DNA of 64,000 nt from Cupriavidus pauculus (GTDB lineage Bacteria; Pseudomonadota; Gammaproteobacteria; Burkholderiales; Burkholderiaceae): positions 186,001-250,000 of the forward strand of contig NZ_BPUO01000005.1 in NCBI RefSeq assembly GCF_022179805.1, given 5' to 3'. The notes beneath the pieces are model-generated. The model worked only from the letters and a program-made list of their open reading frames with translations, was not told where the DNA came from and did not search any database. This document shows, piece after piece, positions 23,978 through 32,036 of the stretch. A program made the position numbers and the translations under genes. Numbering within the stretch: position 1 is the stretch's first letter; every line of letters begins with the position of its first letter.

Positions 23978-24958
23978 TCAGGCGGCGTCGAGCGCGCGTC
24001 GCGCCGCGTCCACGATCCGCTGTACCGATGGCAGGTAGCTGTGCTCCAGGCGTGCCAGTGGCACCACGGTGTCATAGCCGGTCACGCGCTGCACGGGCGC
24101 GCTGAGCGAATAGAGCCCGGCTTCGGCCAGGTTCGCGGCAATCTCGGCGCCCACGCCAGCGGTGCGCGGGGCCTCATGCACGATCACGCAGCGGCTGGTT
24201 TGCGCCACCGCTTCGAGGATCGTTTCCATGTCCAGCGGCTTGAGCGTGGCCACGTCGATCACGGTGGCGGAGATGCCGTCTTCGGCCAGCGCATCGGCGG
24301 CGGCCAGCGTTTCGCGCACCATCGCGCCCCAGCTCACCAGCGTGATGTCGGTGCCGTCGCGCAGCGTGAAGCAGGCGTCCAGCGGCAGCGCCTCGCCGTT
24401 GTCCTCTACCTCCTGCCGGAACATCCGGTAGAGCCGCGTGGGCTCGAAGAAGATCACCGGGTCGGGGTCGCGAATCGCGGCCAGCAGCAGCCCGTAGGCG
24501 CGTGCCGGTGACGATGGCATGACCACGCGCAGCCCCGGGATATGCGCGAACAGCGCCTCGGGGCTTTCGGAATGATGCTCGGGCGCATGGATGCCGGCGC
24601 CGCTCGGGGCGCGCACGACCAGCGGACAACTGAGCCGCCCGCGCGTGCGATGCCGCAGGTGGCCGGCATGGTTCAGGATGTTGTCGATGGCGGGATAGAT
24701 GAAGCCCGCGAACTGGATCTCGGCAACCGGCTTCAATCCCATCGCTGCCATGCCGATGGCCGCGCCGACGATGCCGCCTTCAGCCAGTGGCGTGTCCAGG
24801 ACGCGCGCCTCGCCAAAGCGGCCCTGCAGCCCGACCGTGGAGCGGAACACGCCGCCATTGAGTCCGATGTCCTCGCCCAGCAGCACCACATCGGGGTCGT
24901 GTTCCAGCGCGTGGGCCAGGGCCAGGTTGATGGCTTCCACCATATGCAGTTCAGCCAT
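23978..24958 (-). CDS. 2-oxo acid dehydrogenase complex, E1 beta subunit
   Basis: A 326-residue E1-beta. Typical segments are LGEDIGLNGGVFRST, DTPLAEGGIVGAAIGMAAMGLKPVAEIQFAGFIYPAIDNI and RAPSGAGIHAPEHHSESPEALFAHIPGLRVVMPSSP, which form the thiamine diphosphate site with the alpha subunit. HHSES contains the conserved histidine. The ATG at 24958 overlaps the E1-alpha stop by eight bases, so the two are co-translated. It is closest in organisation to heterotetrameric pyruvate, acetoin or branched-chain complexes. Confidence 0.92.
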   Translation of the reverse strand: MAELHMVEAINLALAHALEHDPDVVLLGEDIGLNGGVFRSTVGLQGRFGEARVLDTPLAEGGIVGAAIGMAAMGLKPVAEIQFAGFIYPAIDNILNHAGHLRHRTRGRLSCPLVVRAPSGAGIHAPEHHSESPEALFAHIPGLRVVMPSSPARAYGLLLAAIRDPDPVIFFEPTRLYRMFRQEVEDNGEALPLDACFTLRDGTDITLVSWGAMVRETLAAADALAEDGISATVIDVATLKPLDMETILEAVAQTSRCVIVHEAPRTAGVGAEIAANLAEAGLYSLSAPVQRVTGYDTVVPLARLEHSYLPSVQRIVDAARRALDAA

Positions 24959-26042
24959 GATGGGTCTCCTGGGTCGGTGCGGCGTAGCGTTGCGCGGTGT
25001 CGAGCTGGTCGGCCATGGCGGCCGGCAGCGTTTCATACAGGCAGTCGAACATCGCGGAAACATCGGGGTGGGGCAGTTGCAGATAGGCTTCCACGGCGGC
25101 CCCCACCGCTTGCTGGCATTCGCGCACCAGCGCTTCCTCGCGCCCGGCGTCCCAGGCGCCCAGCGCGGCCAGGTAGTCGCGCATCCGCTTGAGCGGCTCG
25201 TGCCGCCAGGCTTCCTTGACCGTGGCTTCGTCGCGATAGCGCGAGGCATCGTCGGCCGTGGTGTGGTCGCCCAGCCGGTAGGTCACGGCCTCGATCAGCG
25301 TGGCTCCGCCCCCATCGCGCGCGCGGCCGATGGCGTCGTCCACGCGATGGCGCACCGCGATCACGTCGTTGCCGTCCACCTGCTCGCCGGGGATGCCAGC
25401 GGCGATGGCTTTCTGCGCCAGCGTGGCGGCCGCCGTCTGCTTGGCACGCGGCATCGAGATGGCCCACTGGTTGTTGTTGATGACAATGACCAGCGGCACC
25501 TGCCACGCGCCGGCCATGTTCATGCCTTCGTAGAACGCGCCGTTCGATGTGCCGCCGTCGCCGATGATGCAGACCGCCACGCGCGGCTGGCGCCGCAGCT
25601 TGAACGCATACGCCACGCCGGCGGCGTGGCCGACCTGCGTGCCGATCGGCACGCAGTTGCCGAAGTCGTGCGGCACCGCCGCAAATCCGCTGCCGCGTTC
25701 GTCGCCGCCCCAGTAGAGCAGGCTCTCCGTCATCGTGACGCCACGCACAAACTGCGCGGCGTGATCGCGATAGGAAGGCACCAGCACGTCGTCCGGGCGC
25801 ATGGCCGTGGCCACGCCTACCCCAATCGCCTCCTGGCCCAGCGCCGACGCGAACGTGCCAATCTGGCCGGTGCGCTGCATCGCGATGGCCTTGAGGTCGA
25901 ACTGCCGGGTGAGCACCATGGCGCGGTACAGCGGCAGCAACGCAGCCGGGTCACGGGCAAAGGCGGGAAGGTCCGGGGCAGGAATGCCCTCGGGAGACAG
26001 GAAGCTGGTGTAATCAATGTCAAAGCGCGCAACAGTGCCCAT
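24951..26042 (-). CDS. 2-oxo acid dehydrogenase complex, E1 alpha subunit
   Basis: A 363-residue E1-alpha with the thiamine diphosphate motif GDGGTSNGAFYEGMNMAGAWQVPLVIVINNN (the GDG start and NN end of the motif). Also seen are RTGQIGTFASALGQEAIGVG, the phosphorylation-loop-like YRLGDHTTADDASRYR and the substrate-site segment PSYRDHAAQF. It decarboxylates a 2-oxo acid. The ATG at 26042 follows AAGGGGACC. First gene of the E1alpha-E1beta-E2 operon; no dihydrolipoamide dehydrogenase (E3) lies in the window, so E3 must come from elsewhere. Often annotated as pyruvate dehydrogenase alpha; a branched-chain substrate is also possible. Confidence 0.92.
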   Translation of the reverse strand: MGTVARFDIDYTSFLSPEGIPAPDLPAFARDPAALLPLYRAMVLTRQFDLKAIAMQRTGQIGTFASALGQEAIGVGVATAMRPDDVLVPSYRDHAAQFVRGVTMTESLLYWGGDERGSGFAAVPHDFGNCVPIGTQVGHAAGVAYAFKLRRQPRVAVCIIGDGGTSNGAFYEGMNMAGAWQVPLVIVINNNQWAISMPRAKQTAAATLAQKAIAAGIPGEQVDGNDVIAVRHRVDDAIGRARDGGGATLIEAVTYRLGDHTTADDASRYRDEATVKEAWRHEPLKRMRDYLAALGAWDAGREEALVRECQQAVGAAVEAYLQLPHPDVSAMFDCLYETLPAAMADQLDTAQRYAAPTQETHHG

Positions 26043-26190
26043 GTGGTGGTCCCCTTGTGGTTCGCTGTGTCCTGTGCGGCGCAGCATCTTGTGAATGCTG
26101 CTGCTTTCGACTATAGGGCACGAAACAGGGGACCGGGCGTGCGGTGGCGCACTTGATGGTGAGGATGCTTGAAGCTTGCTACTTGGTTTT

Positions 26191-26320
26191 CTCCCCTCTC
26201 CCGCACGGCGGGAGAGGGGCCGGGGGTGAGGGCCAGGAGGGTCAAATTGCGACTTGTCGGCAAGCAGAGCCGCTATGCCCTCACCCCTAACCCCTCTCCC
26301 GCTTCGCGGGAGAGGGGAGC
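26191..26320. repeat. dispersed composite repeat, copy 2
   Basis: Same architecture as at 21663: a CCCCTCTCCCGC hairpin, GGGGGTGAGGGC, a core with TCAAATTGCGAC and GTCGGCAAGCAGAGCC, then GCCCTCACCCC and a second CCCCTCTCCCGC hairpin ending GAGGGGAGC. It lies between two tandem minus-strand genes, so it would be in or near the 3' end of the binding-protein transcript. Confidence 0.85.
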
Positions 26321-26337
26321 AACACCCGGCGCGACGC

Positions 26338-27309
26338 TTACGCCGGCTTCCACACCGGCGATGCCGCCACCGTTACCTTGCGGGGCAGGATCGACTGGCC
26401 CGCGAACGCATCGGCGATGCGTTGCTGTTCTTCCAGCGCGGCCGCGTCCACCGGCTGCACCTGGTACGTGCGCCGGGCGTTGGCGGCTTCCACCGTGGCG
26501 GCGTCCAGGCCGATCAGCGGCGCATGCCATGCGGCCGCTTCCGTTGGATTGGCCTTGAGCCATTCGCCCGCGCGGCGCAACTCCTGGTAGACCGTGGCCA
26601 ACACGTCAGGGCGGCGCTTCGCATACGGCGTGGCAGCCAGGTAGAAGCGGCGGTAGCTCGACAGCTTCGCGCCGTCACGCAGGATGCGCGCATTGGCCTG
26701 GCGCTGCACGGCCGAAAGAAACGGGTCCCAGATCACCCAGGCCGCCACGCTGCCGCGCTCGAATGCCGCGCGCGCGTCGGCTGGTGTCAGGTAGGCGGGT
26801 TCGATGTCGCGCATCGACAAGCCCGCTTCGTTCAATGCTTCGAGCAGCAGGTAATGAGCGCCCGCGCCTTTGGAGAACGCCACGCGCTGCCCCTTGAGCT
26901 GCGCCACCGTGCGGATCGCCGAATCGTGGCGCACCACGATGGCCTGCGCGGTGGGCGACGGCGCTTCGATGGCGTAGTACGTCATGCTGGCGCCGGCTGC
27001 CAGCGCGAACGGCGGCACGGCATCGGCCACGTCGGCGGTCAGGTCCAGGTTGCCGACGTTGAGCGATTCCAGCAGCGGCAGGCCCGACGTGAATTCGTGC
27101 CATTGCACGCTGACCTTGCGCGGCGCCAGCGCCTGCTCCAGCGTCTGGCGCGACTTCAGCCAGATCATCAGCGTCGAGGACTTCTGGTAGCCGATGCGCA
27201 GCGTCTCCGGTGCATCGGCGGCCATGGAGAGGGTGGGGGCAAGCGCGGCACCCAGGCCGGCCATGCCGGTCAGCACGATGCGCCGGCGGGTGGTGTTGGG
27301 GGATGACAT
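26338..27309 (-). CDS. ABC transporter substrate-binding protein (aliphatic sulfonate type)
   Basis: A 323-residue periplasmic binding protein of the SsuA/NitT-TauT family. The signal region TTRRRIVLTGMAGLGAALAPTLSMA has a twin-arginine-like start, so Tat export is possible. The mature part begins ETLRIGYQKSSTLMIWLKSRQTLEQALAP, typical of SsuA, and contains GAGAHYLLLEALNEAGLS and WVIWDPFLSAVQR. It would bind alkanesulfonates or sulfate esters. It is divergent from the tauD gene and is a second, different binding protein beside the one at 28432. The ATG at 27309 has GAAGGA upstream; the frame stays open further, but that part is antisense to tauD. Confidence 0.88.
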   Translation of the reverse strand: MSSPNTTRRRIVLTGMAGLGAALAPTLSMAADAPETLRIGYQKSSTLMIWLKSRQTLEQALAPRKVSVQWHEFTSGLPLLESLNVGNLDLTADVADAVPPFALAAGASMTYYAIEAPSPTAQAIVVRHDSAIRTVAQLKGQRVAFSKGAGAHYLLLEALNEAGLSMRDIEPAYLTPADARAAFERGSVAAWVIWDPFLSAVQRQANARILRDGAKLSSYRRFYLAATPYAKRRPDVLATVYQELRRAGEWLKANPTEAAAWHAPLIGLDAATVEAANARRTYQVQPVDAAALEEQQRIADAFAGQSILPRKVTVAASPVWKPA

Positions 27310-27386
27310 CGGGACAATCCTTCGGAGGAACCAACCTGTCAGCGTACGGAGCGCGGCGCCGCACGGGAACGAAGGAAAACAAGCTT

Positions 27387-27411
27387 GCATATGCGCCGCG
27401 CCCCATATGCG
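27387..27411. promoter_or_regulatory. repeated CATATGCG motif between divergent sulfur genes
   Basis: CATATGCG occurs at 27388-27395 and 27404-27411, 16 bases apart, and the same bases read as the inverted repeat GCATATG-N10-CATATGC. It lies between the binding-protein gene and tauD and could be an operator for a sulfur-starvation regulator such as CysB, Cbl or SsuR. Regulator identity is inference. Confidence 0.4.
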
Positions 27412-27442
27412 GCCATCGCATAACGGCGCGCGAATTGATTCG

Positions 27443-27471
27443 TTGTCCGCTGCGGCCACCATCCCTAGAGT
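27443..27471 (+). promoter_or_regulatory. candidate promoter of the tauD operon
   Basis: TTGTCC (27443-27448) and TAGAGT (27466-27471) are 17 bases apart and would start transcription near 27478, about 30 bases before the ATG. Confidence 0.4.
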
Positions 27472-27507
27472 GCAAGGCTTGTGCTTCCCCCAAGGCCAAT
27501 ACCTGCC

Positions 27508-28386
27508 ATGACGATTGCCGCCGCAGAGACCCTGCAGGATTTCGAGATTAAGCCGCTGGATACCGCACTCGGTGCGGAAGTCATCGGGCTCGACCTGAAT
27601 CAACCGCTTTCCACCGAAGACTTCCAGCGCATCCATCGCGCGCATCTGGACTACCACGTGATGGTGTTCCGCGACCAGCGTATTTCGCCAGACCAGCAGA
27701 TCGCATTCAGCCGCCGCTTCGGGCCCCTTCAGATTCACGTGCTGCACCAGTTCCAGCTTGCCCGCCATCCCGAAATCCTGATCGTTTCCAACGTGCTGAA
27801 GGACGGCAAGCCGATTGGCCTGGGCGATGCCGGCCACTTCTGGCACTCGGACCTGTCGTACAAGGAAACCCCGAGCCTCGGGTCGCTGCTCCATGCCATC
27901 GAGTTGCCGGCCGAGGGCGGAGACACGCTGTTCGCCAACATGCATGCCGCCTACGACGGCTTGCCCGATGCGACCAAACGCCGGCTCGAAGGGCTGACCG
28001 CCGAGCACACCTATCTGGCGCGCTATGCCGAACTGCAGAAGCGCAGTCCATGGCGGCCCAACCTGACGGCCGAGCAGATCGCGCAGGTGCGCCCCGTGGT
28101 GCATCCGGTGGTGCGCACGCATCCGGAAACGGGCCGCAAGGCGCTGTTCGTCAGCGAGCATTTCACGACCCGGATCGTCGGCCTGCCCGATGACGAAAGC
28201 CGCGCGCTGCTCGACGAACTGTTCGCGCACAGCGTGAAGCCCGCCTACGTCTACCGCCATCAGTGGCGTGAGCACGACCTGGTGTTCTGGGACAACCGGT
28301 CGCTGCTGCACCTGGCCGCCGGCACACCCGATGCGCTGCGGCGCGTGATGTACCGCACCACGATCGAAGGCGACGTGCCTTTCTGA
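27508..28386 (+). CDS. TauD/TfdA family 2-oxoglutarate-dependent dioxygenase
   Basis: A 292-residue Fe(II)/2-oxoglutarate dioxygenase. The metal-binding facial triad is H113 and D115 (GHFWHSDLSY) with H268 (RSLLHLAAG), and R279 (ALRRVMYRTT) is the expected 2-oxoglutarate arginine. Family members such as TauD and AtsK oxidise taurine, alkanesulfonates or alkyl sulfates and release sulfite or sulfate. Its position ahead of a complete sulfonate-type ABC transporter supports that use; the exact substrate is not certain. A GTG start at 27481 is possible but the ATG at 27508 fits the family better. Confidence 0.9.
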   Translation: MTIAAAETLQDFEIKPLDTALGAEVIGLDLNQPLSTEDFQRIHRAHLDYHVMVFRDQRISPDQQIAFSRRFGPLQIHVLHQFQLARHPEILIVSNVLKDGKPIGLGDAGHFWHSDLSYKETPSLGSLLHAIELPAEGGDTLFANMHAAYDGLPDATKRRLEGLTAEHTYLARYAELQKRSPWRPNLTAEQIAQVRPVVHPVVRTHPETGRKALFVSEHFTTRIVGLPDDESRALLDELFAHSVKPAYVYRHQWREHDLVFWDNRSLLHLAAGTPDALRRVMYRTTIEGDVPF

Positions 28387-28431
28387 CCTGTTTCGACTTT
28401 CCCAAGACCGCGCTTCCCCGGAGTTATTCGC

Positions 28432-29466
28432 ATGTCCCTGTTTTCGTCCGCCACATCCCTGAAGCGGCGCGCCGCGCTGGCCGCGGTTGCCACACTTGTC
28501 GCCGGCCTGGCCGTCACCGGCACTGCCCATGCCGAAGGCCGGATCCGCGTCGCCGAGCAGTTCGGCGTGGTCTACCTGCTGCTGAACGTGGCGCGTGACC
28601 AGCAACTGATCGAGAAGCACGGCAAGCAGCAGGGTGTCGACGTCAAGGTGGAATGGACGCAGCTCTCGGGTGGGGCGGCGGTCAACGACGCGCTGCTGTC
28701 GGGCGCCATCGATATCGCCGGCGCGGGCGTCGGCCCGCTGCTGACGCTGTGGGATCGCACCCACGGGCGCCAGAACGTCAAGGGTGTGGCGTCGCTGGGC
28801 AACTTCCCGTACTACCTGGTCTCGAACAATCCGAAGGTCAAGTCGATTGCCGATTTCTCGGACAAGGACCGCATCGCGCTGCCGGCGGTAACGGTGTCGG
28901 TGCAGTCGCGCGTGCTGCAACTGGCGGCCGCGAAGCAGTGGGGCGACAAGGAATTCAACCGGCTCGACAAGTGGACCGTGGCCGTGCCGCATCCCGATGC
29001 CGCGGCGGCCATCATTGCCGGCGGCACGGAAATCACCGGCCACTTCGGCAACCCGCCGTTCCAGGACCAGGAACTGGCTGGCAATCCGAACGCCCGGATC
29101 GTGCTCAATTCCTATGACGTGCTCGGTGGCCCAAGCTCGGCCACGGTGCTGTACGCCACCGAGAAATTCCGCAACGAGAACCCCAAGACGTACCGCGCGT
29201 TCGTCGACGCGCTGGCCGAGGCCGCCGCGTTCGCGACCAAGGACCCCGAGGCCGCGGCCGATCTCTATATCCGCGTGAACAAGGCGAAGATCGACCGCGC
29301 GTTGCTGGTGAAGATCCTGAAGAACCCGCAGGTGCAGTTCAAGGTCACGCCGCAGAACACGTATCCGCTGGCCGATTTCATGCATCGCGTGGGCGCGATC
29401 AAGAACCGCCCGGCATCGTGGCAGGACTACTTCTTCCAGGACGCGGCCACCGCGCAGGGGAGCTGA
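28432..29466 (+). CDS. ABC transporter substrate-binding protein (sulfonate/taurine-like)
   Basis: A 344-residue binding protein. A Sec signal peptide (LKRRAALAAVATLVAGLAVTGTAHA, cleavage after AHA near residue 34) precedes GRIRVAEQFGVVYLLLNVARDQQLIEKHGKQQG, the start of a NitT/TauT-type fold. SGAIDIAGAGVGPLLTLWDR and TGHFGNPPFQDQEL follow. It belongs to a sister group of SsuA/TauA commonly found next to TauD enzymes. The ATG follows CCGGAGTTATTCGC. The ATPase gene starts one base after its stop, so the operon is tauD-like, binding protein, ATPase, permease. Confidence 0.9.
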   Translation: MSLFSSATSLKRRAALAAVATLVAGLAVTGTAHAEGRIRVAEQFGVVYLLLNVARDQQLIEKHGKQQGVDVKVEWTQLSGGAAVNDALLSGAIDIAGAGVGPLLTLWDRTHGRQNVKGVASLGNFPYYLVSNNPKVKSIADFSDKDRIALPAVTVSVQSRVLQLAAAKQWGDKEFNRLDKWTVAVPHPDAAAAIIAGGTEITGHFGNPPFQDQELAGNPNARIVLNSYDVLGGPSSATVLYATEKFRNENPKTYRAFVDALAEAAAFATKDPEAAADLYIRVNKAKIDRALLVKILKNPQVQFKVTPQNTYPLADFMHRVGAIKNRPASWQDYFFQDAATAQGS

Positions 29467-29467
29467 T

Positions 29468-30337
29468 ATGGCCGACGGCCTCCAGGCAAGCGCGGCGCGG
29501 CTGCGCGTGGTGTCCCATCCGCAGCCGCTGCTGCAGGTGGACAACGTGTCGCTCGAATACCGCACGCCAAGCCGCGTGGTGCGCGCCACGCATCGCGTGA
29601 GCTTCGACGTGCATGCGTCGGACCGCTTCGTGCTGCTGGGGCCGTCCGGCTGCGGCAAGTCGACGCTGCTCAAGGCCGTGGCCGGTTTCGTGCCGCCGGC
29701 CGAGGGCGAGATCCGGCTGGACGGACAGCGTGTGCAGGCACCGGGCCCGGACCGCATCGTCGTGTTCCAGGAATTCGACCAGTTGCCGCCGTGGAAGACC
29801 GTGCGGCAGAACGTCATGTTCCCGCTGCGCCAGGCGCGCGGCATGTCGAAGGCCGAGGCCAATGACGTGGCCATGCACTACCTGGACAAGGTGGGCCTGG
29901 CTGCCTTTGCCGATGCCTATCCGCACACGTTGTCGGGCGGCATGAAGCAGCGCGTGGCGATTGCCCGCGCGCTGGCCACGCGGCCCAAGGTGCTGCTGAT
30001 GGACGAACCGTTTGCCGCGCTCGATGCGCTGACGCGGCGGCGCATGCAGGAAGAGCTGCTGGCGCTGTGGGACGACGCGGCGTTCACGCTGCTGTTCGTG
30101 ACCCATTCGATCGAGGAAGCGTTGGTGGTGGGCAGCCGCATCCTGCTGCTGTCGCCGCATCCGGGCCGCGTGCGCGCGGAACTCAACAGCCACCAGTTTT
30201 CGCTGGCCAGCCAGGGCAGCGCGGAATTCCAGCAGGCGGCGCAGCGTATCCACGCCATGCTGTTCGACATCCCGGCGGAAACACCGGCACAGGCAGGCGC
30301 CACCATCGACCACGCGCGCCAGGCCGCCACGCACTGA
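29468..30337 (+). CDS. ABC transporter ATP-binding protein (SsuB/TauB type)
   Basis: A 289-residue ATPase with all ABC motifs: Walker A GPSGCGKST, Q-loop VFQEFDQLPPWKTV, signature LSGGMKQRVAIARAL, Walker B VLLMDEPFAALD and the switch histidine in VTHSIEEAL. The QEFDQLPPWKTV stretch is typical of nitrate/taurine/sulfonate importers. Cytoplasmic, energising the permease encoded next. The ATG lies one base after the binding-protein stop, with GGGGAG as ribosome-binding site inside the end of that gene. Confidence 0.93.
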   Translation: MADGLQASAARLRVVSHPQPLLQVDNVSLEYRTPSRVVRATHRVSFDVHASDRFVLLGPSGCGKSTLLKAVAGFVPPAEGEIRLDGQRVQAPGPDRIVVFQEFDQLPPWKTVRQNVMFPLRQARGMSKAEANDVAMHYLDKVGLAAFADAYPHTLSGGMKQRVAIARALATRPKVLLMDEPFAALDALTRRRMQEELLALWDDAAFTLLFVTHSIEEALVVGSRILLLSPHPGRVRAELNSHQFSLASQGSAEFQQAAQRIHAMLFDIPAETPAQAGATIDHARQAATH

Positions 30338-30343
30338 CCCATC

Positions 30344-31213
30344 ATGAGCACCATCCAACCACCCCTGCGTCCCGAATACGAGCGTGTGCTCGAACCATTC
30401 ACCGCGCTTCCGCTGTCGCGCGCCTTGCCGTGGTACCGGCAACTCTGGCAGCAGGGCTGGCTGCGCCGTGCCGTGATTCTGCTGACGCTGGCCCTGGCGT
30501 GGGAAATCGTCGCCCGCGTGCAGGACAACGACCTGCTGCTGCCGACGTTCCTGGCCACCGCGCGTGCGTTTTCCGAAGCCATCGCCAGTGGCGAGCTGCC
30601 GGGCAAGGCCGCCGTGTCGCTGTCGATCCTGCTGCAGGGTTATGTGGCGGGCATCGTGCTGGCCTTTGTGCTGACTACGCTGGCGGTGTCGTCGCGCCTG
30701 GGCCGCGACCTGCTCGATACGCTGACCGCGATGTTCAACCCGCTGCCCGCCATCGCGCTGCTGCCGCTGGCGTTGCTCTGGTTCGGGCTGGGTACAGGCA
30801 GCCTCGTGTTCGTGCTGATCCATTCGGTGCTGTGGCCGCTGGCGCTGAACACCTATGCCGGATTCCGGGGCGTGCCCGAGACGCTGCGCATGGCGGGCCG
30901 CAACTATGGCCTGCGCGGCCTGCGCTACGTGGTGCTGATCCTGGTGCCGGCCGCGTTGCCGGCCATCCTGTCGGGCCTCAAGATCGGCTGGGCCTTTGCG
31001 TGGCGCACGCTGATCGCGGCCGAGCTGGTGTTTGGCGCGTCGTCGGGCAAGGGCGGGCTGGGCTGGTACATCTTTCAGAACCGCAATGAACTCTATACGG
31101 ACCGCGTGTTCGCGGGGCTGGCCACGGTGATCCTGATCGGGCTGGCGGTCGAGGGGCTGGTGTTTGCCACGCTGGAGCGCCTGACGGTGCGCCGCTGGGG
31201 GCAGCAGCACTGA
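30344..31213 (+). CDS. ABC transporter permease (SsuC/TauC type)
   Basis: A 289-residue inner-membrane permease with about six helices. The EAA loop that contacts the ATPase is seen in ETLRMAGRNYGLRGLRYVVLILVPAALPAILSGLKIGWAFAWRTLIAAEL. AELVFGASSGKGGLGWYIFQNRNEL and the C-terminal LERLTVRRWG are typical of TauC/SsuC. It is the last gene of the operon, six bases after the ATPase. Together with the ATPase and binding protein it should import an organosulfur compound that the TauD-like enzyme then cleaves. Confidence 0.92.
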   Translation: MSTIQPPLRPEYERVLEPFTALPLSRALPWYRQLWQQGWLRRAVILLTLALAWEIVARVQDNDLLLPTFLATARAFSEAIASGELPGKAAVSLSILLQGYVAGIVLAFVLTTLAVSSRLGRDLLDTLTAMFNPLPAIALLPLALLWFGLGTGSLVFVLIHSVLWPLALNTYAGFRGVPETLRMAGRNYGLRGLRYVVLILVPAALPAILSGLKIGWAFAWRTLIAAELVFGASSGKGGLGWYIFQNRNELYTDRVFAGLATVILIGLAVEGLVFATLERLTVRRWGQQH

Positions 31214-31256
31214 CGCTACTTGTCGTCGTCACGAAGCCGGCGTATCGTGCCGGGTC

Positions 31257-32024
31257 ATGACGACGATCCATCATGCCGCCGCCTCGGGCTTCTCGTCCCA
31301 GGCCGATACGTACGCCCGCGGGCGTCCCGACTATCCCGCCGCGCTTGGCACCTGGCTGCGCGACACCCTGGGCCTGGCCCCCGGCAAGACCGTGGTGGAC
31401 CTGGGCGCCGGTACCGGCAAGTTCACCGGCCTGCTGCTGCCCACGGGCGCCAGCGTGATCGCGGTGGAGCCGGTCGACGCGATGCGCGCGCAGTTGTCGG
31501 CCAAGCTGCCCGACGTACGCGCGGTGCAGGGTAGTGCCGAATCCATGCCGCTGCCCGACGCCAGCGTCGACGCCGTGGTCTGCGCTCAAGCCTTTCACTG
31601 GTTTGCCAACACGGCCGCGATGCACGAGATCGCTCGCGTGCTGAAGCCGGGCGGCCGTCTTGGGCTGATCTGGAATGTGCGCGACGAGTCGGTGGGCTGG
31701 GTGTCCCGGCTGACCGAAATCATGACGCCGCACGAGGGCGATGCGCCGCGCTTCTACAAGGGTGACTGGAAGAAGGTGTTTCCGGCCGATGGTTTCGGCC
31801 CGCTCGCGCTGACGAGCTTCCCGTACACGCACGACGGCGCGCCCGAGCAGGTGATCGTGGACCGCGTGATGTCGGTCAGCTTCATCGCGTCGTTGCCGCA
31901 GGCCGGGCAGGATGCCGTGCGCGCGCAGCTGCACGAGGTCATCGCCACCGATCCGGCGCTGCATGGCCACGACCACGTGTCGTTTCCCTACAGCACCGAG
32001 GCGTACTGCTGCGTCCGCCAGTAA
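31257..32024 (+). CDS. class I SAM-dependent methyltransferase
   Basis: A 255-residue methyltransferase. Motif I reads VVDLGAGTGKFTGLL, the acidic end of strand 2 is AVEPVDAM, and QGSAESMPLPDASVDAVVCAQAFHWF covers motifs II and III. The FSSQADTYARGRPDYP start and AQAFHWF pattern belong to the group often annotated as methyltransferase type 11. The acceptor substrate is unknown. It lies 43 bases after the ABC permease and may be read through from that operon, but no functional link is evident. Confidence 0.88.
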   Translation: MTTIHHAAASGFSSQADTYARGRPDYPAALGTWLRDTLGLAPGKTVVDLGAGTGKFTGLLLPTGASVIAVEPVDAMRAQLSAKLPDVRAVQGSAESMPLPDASVDAVVCAQAFHWFANTAAMHEIARVLKPGGRLGLIWNVRDESVGWVSRLTEIMTPHEGDAPRFYKGDWKKVFPADGFGPLALTSFPYTHDGAPEQVIVDRVMSVSFIASLPQAGQDAVRAQLHEVIATDPALHGHDHVSFPYSTEAYCCVRQ

Positions 32025-32036
32025 TTCGGTCGGAAA

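Noticed and set aside
27310..29874. Upstream extension of the sulfonate-binding protein frame
   Set aside because: The frame stays open for 2.5 kb beyond the signal peptide but runs antisense to tauD and the second binding protein; the Tat-like signal fixes the start at 27309.
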